From Pseudomaricurvus sp033283335 (lineage in GTDB: Bacteria; Pseudomonadota; Gammaproteobacteria; Pseudomonadales; Cellvibrionaceae), in contig JAWMQP010000008.1 in NCBI GenBank assembly GCA_033283335.1, positions 124,001-188,000 of the forward strand: a DNA stretch of 64,000 bases, in the 5' to 3' direction. Below are positions 16,984 through 25,591 of the stretch, in pieces. Positions within the stretch are counted from its first letter, which is position 1; every line of letters starts with the position of its first letter. A model generated the notes under the pieces. That model was not told the origin of the DNA. It did not search any database and was given only the letters and a program-made list of their open reading frames with translations. The translations under genes and the position numbers were made by a program.

Positions 16984-19377
16984 TTGAATCAAATCAGACT
17001 GTCTGAATCTACCTTGGGGCCTGGCAAGCGAGTGTTATTGCTCATGTTGCTGCTCCTGTTATCTGCGCTGTTGCTGGTCACGTGGTTGGGGCGCGGCAGC
17101 CTGGCGGTGATCGAGGGTGAGTTGACGGTGCCGAACTTGACGGAAACCGTCACCATTGAGCGTGACCGTCAGGGTATTCCCACCATAAGCAGTGCCGATC
17201 GACGGGCTACGGCCTACGGTCTGGGGTTTGTTCATGCCCAGGAACGTTTCTTCCAGATGGATTTATTGCGGCGCAACTCCGCCGGTGAACTGTCGCAGCT
17301 GATCGGCAAATCGACACTGGATCATGACCGCAGGATTCGAGTTCATCGTTTTCGTTCGCGGGCGCAACGCAATATTGCCTCAGCCCCAGCCGCGCACCTG
17401 GCTGTGCTCGAAGCCTACGCCCACGGCGTCAATGCGGGGCTGTCCCAGCTGGACCGTAAACCGTTTGAGTATTTTTTGCTCGGCAGTGAGCCGCAAGCCT
17501 GGCAACCGGAAGACAGTCTGTTGGTGCTGTTCAGTATGTATATGACCCTGCAGGATCAGTTTGCAGAAACCGAACTGCATGACAGCCTGATGGCCGAGGT
17601 GTTGCCGGCTGATCTGTATGCCTTCCTGCATCCGGGTGGTGGATCTTGGGACGCGCCTTTGTTGGGTGACGCTTTCGAACCGGCGGGGATACCTTCCAGT
17701 GGTGTGACCGATATTCTCGGTGCGAAGTCATTGGTCTATCAGCCCCTGCGTGATAGTGATGATCGTACCATCGGCAGTAATAACTGGGCAGTGGGTGGTG
17801 CCTTGACCGAGCATGGTGCAGCCATGGTGGCGGACGATATGCACCTGAATATTCAGGTACCGAATATCTGGTATCGGGCGCGCTGGCCGTTGGCCAATGG
17901 CCTGGTAATGACCGGTGCTTCACTGCCAGGTACTCCCGCCATGATTGTCGGCAGCAACAGCAAGGTGGCCTGGGGCTTTACCAATACTGGCGGCGATTGG
18001 AGTGACGTGGTGGTGCTGGAGGTGGACGCCCAAGAGCAGCGCTATCGTGTGCCCGAAGGTTGGGTGGCATTTAACGAAGTTGAGGAAACCCTGCAAGTAA
18101 AAGGCCGGCAGCCCGAAGTGCTGATGGTGAAAGACACTCGTTGGGGACCGATTATTGGCCGGGACCATCAAGGCCGTTTGCTGGCGCTGCGCTGGGTGGC
18201 GCATGATCCAGAGGGGGCCAATATGAATATCATTGGGATGGAAAATGTCTTCTCGGTCGCCGAGGCGATGCGGGTGGCCTCATCTTTTGGTCAGCCGGCG
18301 CAGAACTTTGTCGGTGGGGATGTGCAGGGCAATATTGGTTGGACTGTGGCCGGACCCATTCCCAGGCGCGTGGGGCTGGCAGGCAACCGCCCCCGCAGTT
18401 GGGCGGATGACGTTGCCGGCTGGCAAGGCTATCTGGACTATGATGAGGCCCCCAAAGTGTACAACCCTCCGTCACACCGCATCTGGACCGCCAATGCCCG
18501 CACCTTGAGTGGCGAGTATTTGCAGCTGATGGGCGATGGTGGCTATGCCCTGGGAGCGCGGCAGCAACAAATCCGTGACGCCCTGTTCGCACGGGAACAA
18601 TTTACGGAGCAGGATTTACTGGCTATCCAGCTTGATGATCGAGCGCTGTTCCTACAGCGTTGGCAGCAACACTTGCGAGCTCTGTTATCCAGTAAAAATG
18701 CTGCAGAAGTACCCCTGCGACAACCGCGTGAGGTTCTACTGCGGGAGTTGGATAATTGGGGCGGCCGGGCATCGGCGGATTCGGTGGGCTACCGTTTGGT
18801 GCGAAACTTCCGACACAAGGTTATTGAATACAGCATCGCCCCGTTTGTGACTGCCCTGCTGCAGAAGGATCCGACGTTTGACAGTCACTTTATCAAGCGT
18901 TCTATTGAATACCCGGTATGGACCATGATCAAACGGCAGCCGCAGCATTTGTTGAGCCCTGACTTTGACAGCTGGCAGGCGCTGCAGCTGGCGGCGTTAA
19001 ATGACGTCCTGGAGAAGATGGCCGCCGATGGTCAGCCTCTGGCCGAGCAAACCTGGGGTGCAGAAAATCGCGCTGATATTGTCCATCCGCTGGTGAAAGC
19101 GGTGCCGGCGCTGAAGCCGTGGCTGAGTATGCCGGCTGAACCGCTCAGTGGTGATGCGCATATGCCGCGGGTACAAAAGCCAGATAACGGCGCTTCCGAG
19201 CGCATGGTGGTTGCACCGGGTCATGAGCAGCGGGGAATTTTTCACATGGCTACGGGCCAGAGTGGCCATCCCTGGTCGCGTTGGTTTGACGATGGTCATC
19301 GGGACTGGGTGGAGGGGAATCCCAGCGCCTTCCTGCCAGCTGCGAGTCGCTATCAGCTGCGCTTGATGCCGGAGTAA
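16984..19377 (+). CDS. Penicillin acylase family (Ntn) hydrolase
   Basis: The 797-residue precursor has an N-terminal hydrophobic segment (about 17-35) that exports or anchors it. The alpha-subunit region contains DRQGIPTISS and GFVHAQERFFQMD. The chain should self-cleave before Ser265 in IGSNNWAVGG, making Ser265 the N-terminal nucleophile of the beta subunit. VADDMHL follows, as in the family. Members hydrolyse amides such as penicillins, acyl-homoserine lactones and other N-acyl compounds; the sequence does not settle which. The start is TTG at 16984 with GGAGAG upstream; no earlier ATG is in frame, and later ATGs fall inside the hydrophobic segment. Its 3' end overlaps the convergent histidine kinase gene by 25 bases. 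Confidence 0.88.
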   Translation: MNQIRLSESTLGPGKRVLLLMLLLLLSALLLVTWLGRGSLAVIEGELTVPNLTETVTIERDRQGIPTISSADRRATAYGLGFVHAQERFFQMDLLRRNSAGELSQLIGKSTLDHDRRIRVHRFRSRAQRNIASAPAAHLAVLEAYAHGVNAGLSQLDRKPFEYFLLGSEPQAWQPEDSLLVLFSMYMTLQDQFAETELHDSLMAEVLPADLYAFLHPGGGSWDAPLLGDAFEPAGIPSSGVTDILGAKSLVYQPLRDSDDRTIGSNNWAVGGALTEHGAAMVADDMHLNIQVPNIWYRARWPLANGLVMTGASLPGTPAMIVGSNSKVAWGFTNTGGDWSDVVVLEVDAQEQRYRVPEGWVAFNEVEETLQVKGRQPEVLMVKDTRWGPIIGRDHQGRLLALRWVAHDPEGANMNIIGMENVFSVAEAMRVASSFGQPAQNFVGGDVQGNIGWTVAGPIPRRVGLAGNRPRSWADDVAGWQGYLDYDEAPKVYNPPSHRIWTANARTLSGEYLQLMGDGGYALGARQQQIRDALFAREQFTEQDLLAIQLDDRALFLQRWQQHLRALLSSKNAAEVPLRQPREVLLRELDNWGGRASADSVGYRLVRNFRHKVIEYSIAPFVTALLQKDPTFDSHFIKRSIEYPVWTMIKRQPQHLLSPDFDSWQALQLAALNDVLEKMAADGQPLAEQTWGAENRADIVHPLVKAVPALKPWLSMPAEPLSGDAHMPRVQKPDNGASERMVVAPGHEQRGIFHMATGQSGHPWSRWFDDGHRDWVEGNPSAFLPAASRYQLRLMPE

Positions 19378-20804
19378 GTGTGAGAGGTGTGCGGCAAGCG
19401 GATTTCAAATTCTGCCCCGCCGAGTGAGTCGCTGTTGCCGACGCGAATGCTGCCACCGTAAGCGCTGACAATATCCGTCGATACAGCCAGGCCAATGCCT
19501 TGCCCCGGTTTGGCGGTATCCAGGCGGGCGCCGCGCTGCAGGATGGTTTGTTGTTCGCTGGCGGAAACGCCCGGGCCGTTGTCGGCCACCACAATAATCA
19601 GTTCCTGATCATGCTCGCTTGCCTGGATGCGGACTTGATCTTTGCCGTACTTGCAGGCGTTTTCCACCAGGTTGCCCAGCAATTCGAACAGATCCTGGCT
19701 TTCTATGGGGTAGTTCAGGTCTTCGGCTATATCAATCTGAAACTCTAGCGACTTGTCCCGGTAGACTTTTTCCATGGCGTTACAGAGACGTTGCGCCACC
19801 GGTTTGATCGCTTGCCGACTATGGCGGGGTTGGTTGGTCTGCAGTACGGCCCGCTGCAGTTGGTGACGGATAATGGTGGCCATGCGGTCCAATTGTTCTT
19901 CGATCAGATTGGTGTTTGCGGGTGTCTGCTGTAACTCTCCCTGGACGATGGCCAATGGGGTTTTCAGGCTGTGGGCCAGATCGCTGAGGGTGTTGCGGTA
20001 GCGTTCACGCTGTTGCTGCTCATTCAGCAATACCTCATTCAGGCTGTTGGTAACCGGAGTAATTTCATCGGGATATTGACCTCGCAGTTGAGGGTTGGGC
20101 TGACCTGTCAGGCGTTTCAATTCTTTCACCAGGCGCTGTAACGGGCTCAATCCCCAGCGCATGATCAGTACCTGAATGGTCAACAGGCCCATCGCCAGCA
20201 AGCTCAATCCGTACCACAGCTGCTGGCGAAACTTTTTCACCTGTTGTCTGTAGGTATCACGACTGTGATAGATCTGAAAGCGAAAGGGCAGCAGAATATT
20301 GTCGTCAGTTTGCCAGGACGAATCGTAGGTGAGTCGAAAATAATTGCCGATGGGTTCCATCAAACGCTGATTGGTACGAAATGCAATGGCGTTGTAGGGC
20401 AGAGGGTCCGTCAGCATATCCGCAGAGGTGGACTGCCAGTGCCGTTGCCAGGTGGTAAAGCTGTCCGCCTGATGGGCGGCTGGGGAGGTAACGTTGGCGT
20501 AGAGGCCTGAATCGGGTGTGTTGTAGCGGGGTTCGTGCAGCTGTTCCGGCAGCCACAGCTCACCGTCCTGGACATCTGCAGCACCCAGCAGGATATACAG
20601 CTGGCTGGTAAGTTGTTCCTGTTCGGCGCTCAGCAGACTGTCTTTATAGGCGCGTTCCAGCAGCAGGCCACAGACACCTATAAATAGAGGTAAACATAAC
20701 AGGCTGGCGGCAATAAAGCGCCCTTGCAGTGAGTTCAGCCAGGACGTTTTGCTGCCAGCGGTTTGGGCGGCAACCTCAATTCTCGACGGGTTGTTGGTGT
20801 TCAA
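19353..20804 (-). CDS. Sensor histidine kinase (PhoQ-like) of a two-component system
   Basis: From the proposed TTG start at 20804, within the end of the response regulator gene, the protein has 483 residues. It has one transmembrane segment, a periplasmic region of about 130 residues, a second membrane segment, a HAMP-like region, and HisKA with DLAHSLKTPLA. HATPase motifs are NLVENACKYG, VADNGPGV and GQGIGLAVS. No ATG lies near the N terminus. The open frame extends to 20909, but that part overlaps the regulator gene, so the start is uncertain; GTG at 20822 is an alternative. Architecture resembles PhoQ, which senses divalent cations and acidic conditions. The signal here is unknown, but the PepSY gene upstream fits an envelope-sensing system. 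Confidence 0.85.
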   Translation of the reverse strand: MNTNNPSRIEVAAQTAGSKTSWLNSLQGRFIAASLLCLPLFIGVCGLLLERAYKDSLLSAEQEQLTSQLYILLGAADVQDGELWLPEQLHEPRYNTPDSGLYANVTSPAAHQADSFTTWQRHWQSTSADMLTDPLPYNAIAFRTNQRLMEPIGNYFRLTYDSSWQTDDNILLPFRFQIYHSRDTYRQQVKKFRQQLWYGLSLLAMGLLTIQVLIMRWGLSPLQRLVKELKRLTGQPNPQLRGQYPDEITPVTNSLNEVLLNEQQQRERYRNTLSDLAHSLKTPLAIVQGELQQTPANTNLIEEQLDRMATIIRHQLQRAVLQTNQPRHSRQAIKPVAQRLCNAMEKVYRDKSLEFQIDIAEDLNYPIESQDLFELLGNLVENACKYGKDQVRIQASEHDQELIIVVADNGPGVSASEQQTILQRGARLDTAKPGQGIGLAVSTDIVSAYGGSIRVGNSDSLGGAEFEIRLPHTSHTYSGIKRS

Positions 20805-21456
20805 ATCGATAACCCTGGCCACGTACGGTGTGAATGAACTTGTGTTCGGTTTCCAGCTTTTTTCGCAGCCGACCAACAAACACTTCAATGGTGTTGCTGT
20901 CCCGTTCAAAGTCCTGGGCGTAGAGGTATTCCGTCAGTTCCGACTTGGATATGACCTTGCCCTGGTGGCGGGCGAGGTATTCCAGGGTATTGAATTCGTA
21001 ACTGGTGAGCTCAATGGTTTGGCTGTGCAGTTGCACCAGTTTCTTTTCATAGTCAATGGTCAGCGGACCAAAGCTCCAGGTATTGCTGGACTGCCCGGCG
21101 GAGCGGCGTACCAGTGCCTGCACCCGAGCCCGCAGCTCTTCGTGATGAAATGGTTTGGTGAGGTAGTCATCCGCTCCGGCTTCCAGACCTTCTACTTTGT
21201 CCTGCCAGTCTCCGCGGGCGGTCAGGATCAGAATGGGAAAGTCTTTGCCGGCGGCGCGGATGCGTTTGATCAGCTCAATGCCATCAATTTGGGGCAACCC
21301 CAGATCAATAATGGCCAGGTCGTAGCGGAATTCCTCGCCAAAATAGAGACCTTCACGGCCATCGGAAGCGCTATCGACGGTAAAGCCCAGGCTTTCCATC
21401 TGCTGACGTATTTGCAGTTGCAAGCGGGTTTCATCTTCAACAATCAACAAGTGCAT
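20776..21456 (-). CDS. OmpR/PhoP-type response regulator
   Basis: The 226-residue regulator has a receiver domain with Asp51 (IIDLGLPQIDG) and a conserved Lys in DDYLTKPFH. A winged-helix DNA-binding domain follows, with ELTSYEFNTLEYLARH and VRGQGYRFE. It is PhoP-like. It overlaps the kinase gene and follows the PepSY gene by 33 bases, so the three probably form one operon. Confidence 0.92.
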   Translation of the reverse strand: MHLLIVEDETRLQLQIRQQMESLGFTVDSASDGREGLYFGEEFRYDLAIIDLGLPQIDGIELIKRIRAAGKDFPILILTARGDWQDKVEGLEAGADDYLTKPFHHEELRARVQALVRRSAGQSSNTWSFGPLTIDYEKKLVQLHSQTIELTSYEFNTLEYLARHQGKVISKSELTEYLYAQDFERDSNTIEVFVGRLRKKLETEHKFIHTVRGQGYRFEHQQPVEN

Positions 21457-21489
21457 GGCGGATCCTTGGTCTCAATTGCCGGAAGGGGG

Positions 21490-21825
21490 TTAATAGGCTG
21501 ACACAGTGACGTAACTGACCCGGCCTTCGTGCAGCATTTTGATTCGGTAGGAACCATTGGTGCGCTGCACACTCAGCACCTTGCCGGGATGGCGTTGCTT
21601 GGCAATGGACACGGCCTGTTTGGGGCTGATGCCTTTCGCTTGCTGGCCTGGATGCGGGGGTTGTTGCTTGGGGTGGCCAGGCTCGGCTCGATTCATCGGT
21701 TGTGAATCCATGCCCTCCCGCAGATGGGCCCTGGGCTGGTCAAAAGGCTGGGCGGCAGCGGGTAAAGGTCCAGCTGACGTCAGCACTGCGACAAACATTA
21801 GCGAGGCAAGTGCCCTAAACTTCAT
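21490..21825 (-). CDS. Small periplasmic PepSY-domain protein
   Basis: The 111-residue protein has a signal peptide (to about residue 25, AAAQP) and a Pro/His/Gln-rich linker. The C-terminal PepSY-like fold spans residues 65-111 (ISPKQAVSIAKQRHPGKVLS, then YRIKMLHEGRVSYVTVSA). PepSY proteins commonly sit in operons with PhoPQ-like systems. They are thought to bind or inhibit envelope proteins or metals. Here it precedes the regulator gene in the same direction. Its role as a modulator of the kinase is an inference from context. Confidence 0.8.
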   Translation of the reverse strand: MKFRALASLMFVAVLTSAGPLPAAAQPFDQPRAHLREGMDSQPMNRAEPGHPKQQPPHPGQQAKGISPKQAVSIAKQRHPGKVLSVQRTNGSYRIKMLHEGRVSYVTVSAY

Positions 21826-21962
21826 GGCTCACTCCATGGCTTTGATGGCCAATGACATTAATTGATCCTGTTGCGGTGACACGTTAACAGATTGAGCATC
21901 CGTGATCACATGGTGAGCCCAAACAACAGGTCATACCCAAAAGCTCTGGTAACGAACTGTCT

Positions 21963-22559
21963 CTAGTAAATGGGCGTCACTTGTACCGCAACCGGAATTC
22001 GTTTGCCAGGGTGTTGGTCTGTACGTGTGTGGTACACCTGCCCCTGGTAGCGATAGGTGACATTGTAACCGACAACACGCTCTTCGTATTCGCTGCGATA
22101 GCGGGTTTCACAAACTTCTTCAGAGACTGGCCGCGATGCGGAACGACTGTCTCGGGAGGCGTGGCTCCAGTCGCGTGCCAGGGTTGCCCCCAGAGCGCCG
22201 CCGACGACCGCGCCGACCTTTTTGTTGGATTTGTTGTGGCCAAGCTCATTGCCAAGGGCGCCGCCGATCAGTGTGCCGAGCACCACGGGGGTGTAGGATT
22301 TGTGGTCGTCCACCGGCTCGTAGCGGGTTTCCAGCCAGCATGAACGCTCGGGGACCTCGTGTTTGATGGTCTGGTAGATGGGATCCACTTGAGTCACCCG
22401 GGCGTAGTCGTTCTGGTAATTGCTCTGATAGGCCTGGGCTGGAGAAGGGTTCTTGTAGTGACCCTTGTGCCTGCCGTGGTCGGCCAGTGCCGGAAGGGCC
22501 AGTAATGAGAGGCTGCAAACAGTGGCGATCCACCCTGGTGTGCGCTGAAATCGTTTCAT
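21963..22559 (-). CDS. Glycine-zipper 2TM-domain envelope protein
   Basis: The 198-residue protein has a signal peptide ending ALADH. A His/Tyr/Gln-rich region with two Cys (around 94 and 150) surrounds a glycine-zipper segment (LGTLIGGALGNELGHNK and VGAVVGGALGATLARD, about residues 93-128). This two-helix pattern is found in SlyB and the rickettsial 17-kDa antigen family. No lipobox Cys follows the signal, so it is not an obvious lipoprotein. It likely sits in or on the outer membrane, and its function is unknown. It lies 137 bases upstream of the PepSY gene with its own ribosome site (AAGGAGAAC). Confidence 0.78.
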   Translation of the reverse strand: MKRFQRTPGWIATVCSLSLLALPALADHGRHKGHYKNPSPAQAYQSNYQNDYARVTQVDPIYQTIKHEVPERSCWLETRYEPVDDHKSYTPVVLGTLIGGALGNELGHNKSNKKVGAVVGGALGATLARDWSHASRDSRSASRPVSEEVCETRYRSEYEERVVGYNVTYRYQGQVYHTRTDQHPGKRIPVAVQVTPIY

Positions 22560-22687
22560 GTTGTTCTCCTTGGTGTTACTAAACGGGGCCTGGCTTGAGT
22601 GTTAAGTGCGTATGTTAAGTGCATAGTATCTGGCGTAAACTGAACCGTGTCTGAAGCCTGCTTACCCGCTGTGGAAAAGTGAATGCT

Positions 22688-23266
22688 ATGCCGATGTTGC
22701 CCCTTTTTCCGTTGTCCAATCCCCTGTTTCCCGAGCAGAAACTGGCACTGCAGATTTTTGAGCAGCGCTACCTGTCACTGGTGAGTCGCTGCCTGAAAAA
22801 CAATGACAGTTTTGGCATCGTGCAAATTCGTGAGGGGCGGGAAGTCGGTCAACCGCCGCAGGTCTTTCAGTTCGGGGTGGAAGCAAAGATTATTGATTGG
22901 GAGCAGCGCGACAATGGCCTGCTGGGGATTACCGTCCAGGGTGGGCGCAAGTTTACCCTCAATTCTACCCAGGTTGAGGCCGATCAATTGATGCTGGCCG
23001 AGGTGACCTGGTTGCCGGAAGAGCCCTTCGAGCCGGTACCGGACGAGTTTGATGGCCTGTTGGACTTGGCACGCCAGCTGCGCCAGCATCCCGCCATCGC
23101 CGCGCTGAATTTGCCGGATATTAACAGCAGTCGCGATCTGGGCTGGCAATTGTGTCAGTTGTTGCCGCTCAGTGCGCCGGACAAGGTGGCACTGCTGTCC
23201 CTGGCAGACCCCGAGTTGCGCCTTGAACACCTGGCCGAGCGGGTGGCTCGACTGGGGGACAGTTAG
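22688..23266 (+). CDS. Lon N-terminal (LON substrate-binding) domain protein
   Basis: This stand-alone LON domain of 192 residues starts LPLFPLSNPLFPEQKLALQIFEQRYL, the typical beginning of the family. It has no AAA+ or protease part, so it is not a Lon protease. Such proteins are common in Gammaproteobacteria and remain uncharacterised; binding of unfolded or specific protein substrates is assumed from the domain. The start may be ATG at 22688, GTG at 22679 or ATG at 22694, since no clear ribosome site decides. It is divergent from the glycine-zipper gene. Confidence 0.85.
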   Translation: MPMLPLFPLSNPLFPEQKLALQIFEQRYLSLVSRCLKNNDSFGIVQIREGREVGQPPQVFQFGVEAKIIDWEQRDNGLLGITVQGGRKFTLNSTQVEADQLMLAEVTWLPEEPFEPVPDEFDGLLDLARQLRQHPAIAALNLPDINSSRDLGWQLCQLLPLSAPDKVALLSLADPELRLEHLAERVARLGDS

Positions 23267-23294
23267 GGCCAGCGGCGGTTAATTCAAGATGTTA

Positions 23295-24158
23295 CTAATT
23301 CAGTGAGGCGGCCAGGTATTCCGCCAGCCGATGCACGGCCTGGCTGCTGGTGGGCTGGGGTTTCACCAGGCTGATGGCCATCCTGCCCAGCTTCGGGTAG
23401 CGCTCGTTGACACGCAGGATCTTCAGATTGTTGGGTACTGTGCTTTTGGCCAGCACCGTTACGCCCAATCCTTCTTCTATGGCTGAGCGGATACCGGACA
23501 AATCCGGATTGGTATAGACCAGGCGCCAGGGGTTTTTGGTTTCGTTCAATCGCAGTATTGCCCGGGCCCGATAAATACAGCCTTCCGGGGCCACAATCAG
23601 CGGGCAGGGTGTCTGGTTATGGGTGTCGTGATCCGGGCTGGTGACCCACACCAGTTCGTCAAAGCGCACCAGGTCCTGTTGGTCAAGTGCTTCGGGATTC
23701 GGGTGCAAGCCGAGAATCAAATCAAATTCCAGTCGTCGCTTGTCACACAAGAGGTTCTTGCTCAGGTCGCTGGTCACTTCCAGGGTAACACTGGGGTGGG
23801 ATTGGGAAAACAGGCCGACAATCTTGGGCAGCAGCGTCGAGGCAAATTCACTGGGAATTCCCAGTCTGACCTTGCCGGCCAGCAATTCATGGCTGAACTG
23901 TTGCACCGCCTCGTCGTTGAGCGTCAGGATTTGTTTGGCATAGGGTCTAAACAACTGTCCGGCTTTGGTCAGCTCCACCGTTTGCCCGCGGCGGAGCAAC
24001 AGGGTCTGGCCCAGTTGCTTTTCCAGCTTCTGGATCTGCATGCTGATGGCCGGCTGGGTGCGGCCGAGGTACTCGCCTGCGGGGGTGAACCCCCCCAGCT
24101 CCAGCACCGTGATAAACGCCCGCAGGGCATCGGTTGACAGGTTCTTCATGGCAGCCAT
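23295..24158 (-). CDS. LysR-family transcriptional regulator (LrhA/HexA-like)
   Basis: The 287-residue protein has an N-terminal winged helix (ALRAFITVLELGGFTPAGEYL, then RTQPAISMQIQKLEKQLGQ) and a C-terminal type 2 periplasmic-binding-like effector domain. The RTQPAISMQIQKLE stretch and LLLRRG resemble the LrhA/HexA branch more than GcvA. It is divergent from gcvT with a 181-base gap and could act on that promoter, though the subfamily argues against assuming it is a glycine regulator. Start could be ATG 24158 or 24149. Confidence 0.85.
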   Translation of the reverse strand: MAAMKNLSTDALRAFITVLELGGFTPAGEYLGRTQPAISMQIQKLEKQLGQTLLLRRGQTVELTKAGQLFRPYAKQILTLNDEAVQQFSHELLAGKVRLGIPSEFASTLLPKIVGLFSQSHPSVTLEVTSDLSKNLLCDKRRLEFDLILGLHPNPEALDQQDLVRFDELVWVTSPDHDTHNQTPCPLIVAPEGCIYRARAILRLNETKNPWRLVYTNPDLSGIRSAIEEGLGVTVLAKSTVPNNLKILRVNERYPKLGRMAISLVKPQPTSSQAVHRLAEYLAASLN

Positions 24159-24339
24159 CCTGATGGGAAATTGGGTCTAGACTTTGGGGTTAATGGCCCG
24201 GCAAAAAGCGGTAGTGTAATCCATAAGAAAATCTAATACTTGAATAATCACTATTAATTTCACTGATTTTCAACCAAGTCGTATCATGCGCCACTGTTTG
24301 CCTGTCCAATCGTCAATTATTTTCTCAACAGGGCCGAAT

Positions 24340-25455
24340 ATGAGTGAGCTGCTGAAAACCCCGCTGCATGCATTACATCTGCAAGCTGGTGCCAAAATGG
24401 TGCCATTCGCCGGATACGATATGCCGGTGCAATACCCCGATGGCATCAAGACCGAGCACCTTCACACCCGCGAAAGCGCCGGTCTGTTCGATGTGTCTCA
24501 TATGGGGCAGGCCCTGATCAAGGGAGGCAGTGCGCGTCAGGATCTGGAAAAGCTGATGCCGCTGGATTTGGACACCCTCAAGCCGGGGCAGCAGGTGTAT
24601 ACCTTTCTGCCCAATGCCCAGGGTGGTATTGTCGATGACCTGATCGTCACCTGTTGGGACGACAACACCTATTTCGTGGTGTTTAACGCCGCCTGTAAAG
24701 ACAAAGACGTGGCGCATTTTAAAGCACACTTATCCGACACCACTGCGCTGGAGTTGCTGGATGACCGTGCTTTGCTGGCCCTGCAAGGGCCGCAGGCGGT
24801 CGATGTGCTGCAGACCCTGGCGCCGGAATGTACGTCGCTGGTGTTTATGACTGGCGCCCACCTGTCGGTCGGCGGTATTGATTGCTTTGTGACCCGTTCG
24901 GGCTACACCGGCGAAGATGGGTTTGAAATATCCGTGCCTGCCGCCGAGGCTGAACACCTGGCCAAAAGCCTGCTGGCGTCACCGCTGGTGAAATGGATCG
25001 GTCTTGGCGCCCGCGATTCCCTGCGACTTGAAGCGGGCCTGTGTCTCTACGGCCACGATATGGACGATCAGCGTTCTCCCGCCGAAGCCGCCTTGGGCTG
25101 GGCGGTGGCCAAAAACCGCCGTGTCGGTGGCAGTAAAGAGGGCGGTTTCATCGGTGCAGACTTACTGTTTGCCAAGCAGCGCGATGGTGTGGCGGAAATG
25201 CGCGCCGGGTTCCTAGTCGATGGCAAGGCGCCGGTGCGTGAAGGGGCTGAAATTGTCGATGAAGACGGCACGGTGATTGGTCGGGTGACCAGCGGCGGCT
25301 TTGCTCCCAGTCTGAACGCTCCTGTTGCCATGGGTTACGTCACTGCGCCTTACGCCATTATTGGCACCCAGGTTTCGGCTCTGGTGCGCGGCAAACCCCG
25401 CCCCATGACGGTGGCGAAAATGCCGTTTGTGCCGCAACGTTACTATCGCGGTTAA
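24340..25455 (+). CDS. gcvT: Glycine cleavage system T protein (aminomethyltransferase)
   Basis: This tetrahydrofolate-dependent enzyme releases ammonia and makes methylene-THF from the aminomethyl-lipoyl H protein. It has 371 residues from ATG 24340. Motifs are AGAKMVPFAGYDMPVQYP, FDVSHMGQ (with the catalytic-region Asp), TRSGYTGEDGFEI and the C-terminal RGKPRPMTVAKMPF. An upstream in-frame ATG at 24286 would add 18 residues unlike the family. No glycine riboswitch is recognisable upstream. gcvP follows after 136 bases with a REP-like palindrome in the gap; gcvH is not there. Confidence 0.95.
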   Translation: MSELLKTPLHALHLQAGAKMVPFAGYDMPVQYPDGIKTEHLHTRESAGLFDVSHMGQALIKGGSARQDLEKLMPLDLDTLKPGQQVYTFLPNAQGGIVDDLIVTCWDDNTYFVVFNAACKDKDVAHFKAHLSDTTALELLDDRALLALQGPQAVDVLQTLAPECTSLVFMTGAHLSVGGIDCFVTRSGYTGEDGFEISVPAAEAEHLAKSLLASPLVKWIGLGARDSLRLEAGLCLYGHDMDDQRSPAEAALGWAVAKNRRVGGSKEGGFIGADLLFAKQRDGVAEMRAGFLVDGKAPVREGAEIVDEDGTVIGRVTSGGFAPSLNAPVAMGYVTAPYAIIGTQVSALVRGKPRPMTVAKMPFVPQRYYRG

Positions 25456-25477
25456 TTTGCACGATATATGAAAGTAT

Positions 25478-25569
25478 CGTCATCGCGAGCCGTTAGGCGC
25501 GGCGATCCATGTCGGCACGGCGATGTGCTGCGCGTGGATTGCTTCGTCACGCTGTTCCTCGCAATGACG
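25478..25569. repeat. REP-like palindromic element, full copy
   Basis: The two ends of this 92-base element are inverted: CGTCATCGCGAG with GGCGATCCAT on the left, and TGGATTGC with CCTCGCAATGACG on the right. It can fold into one long imperfect hairpin. A half copy occurs at 59541-59580. It fills most of the gcvT-gcvP gap, where gcvH is found in many relatives. Confidence 0.75.
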
Positions 25570-25591
25570 CAATGAGGATGAGAGATAAAAT

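Noticed and set aside
24159..24339. Possible glycine riboswitch upstream of gcvT
   Set aside because: The region is short and A/T-rich and lacks the conserved GGAGAG-type stems of the aptamer.
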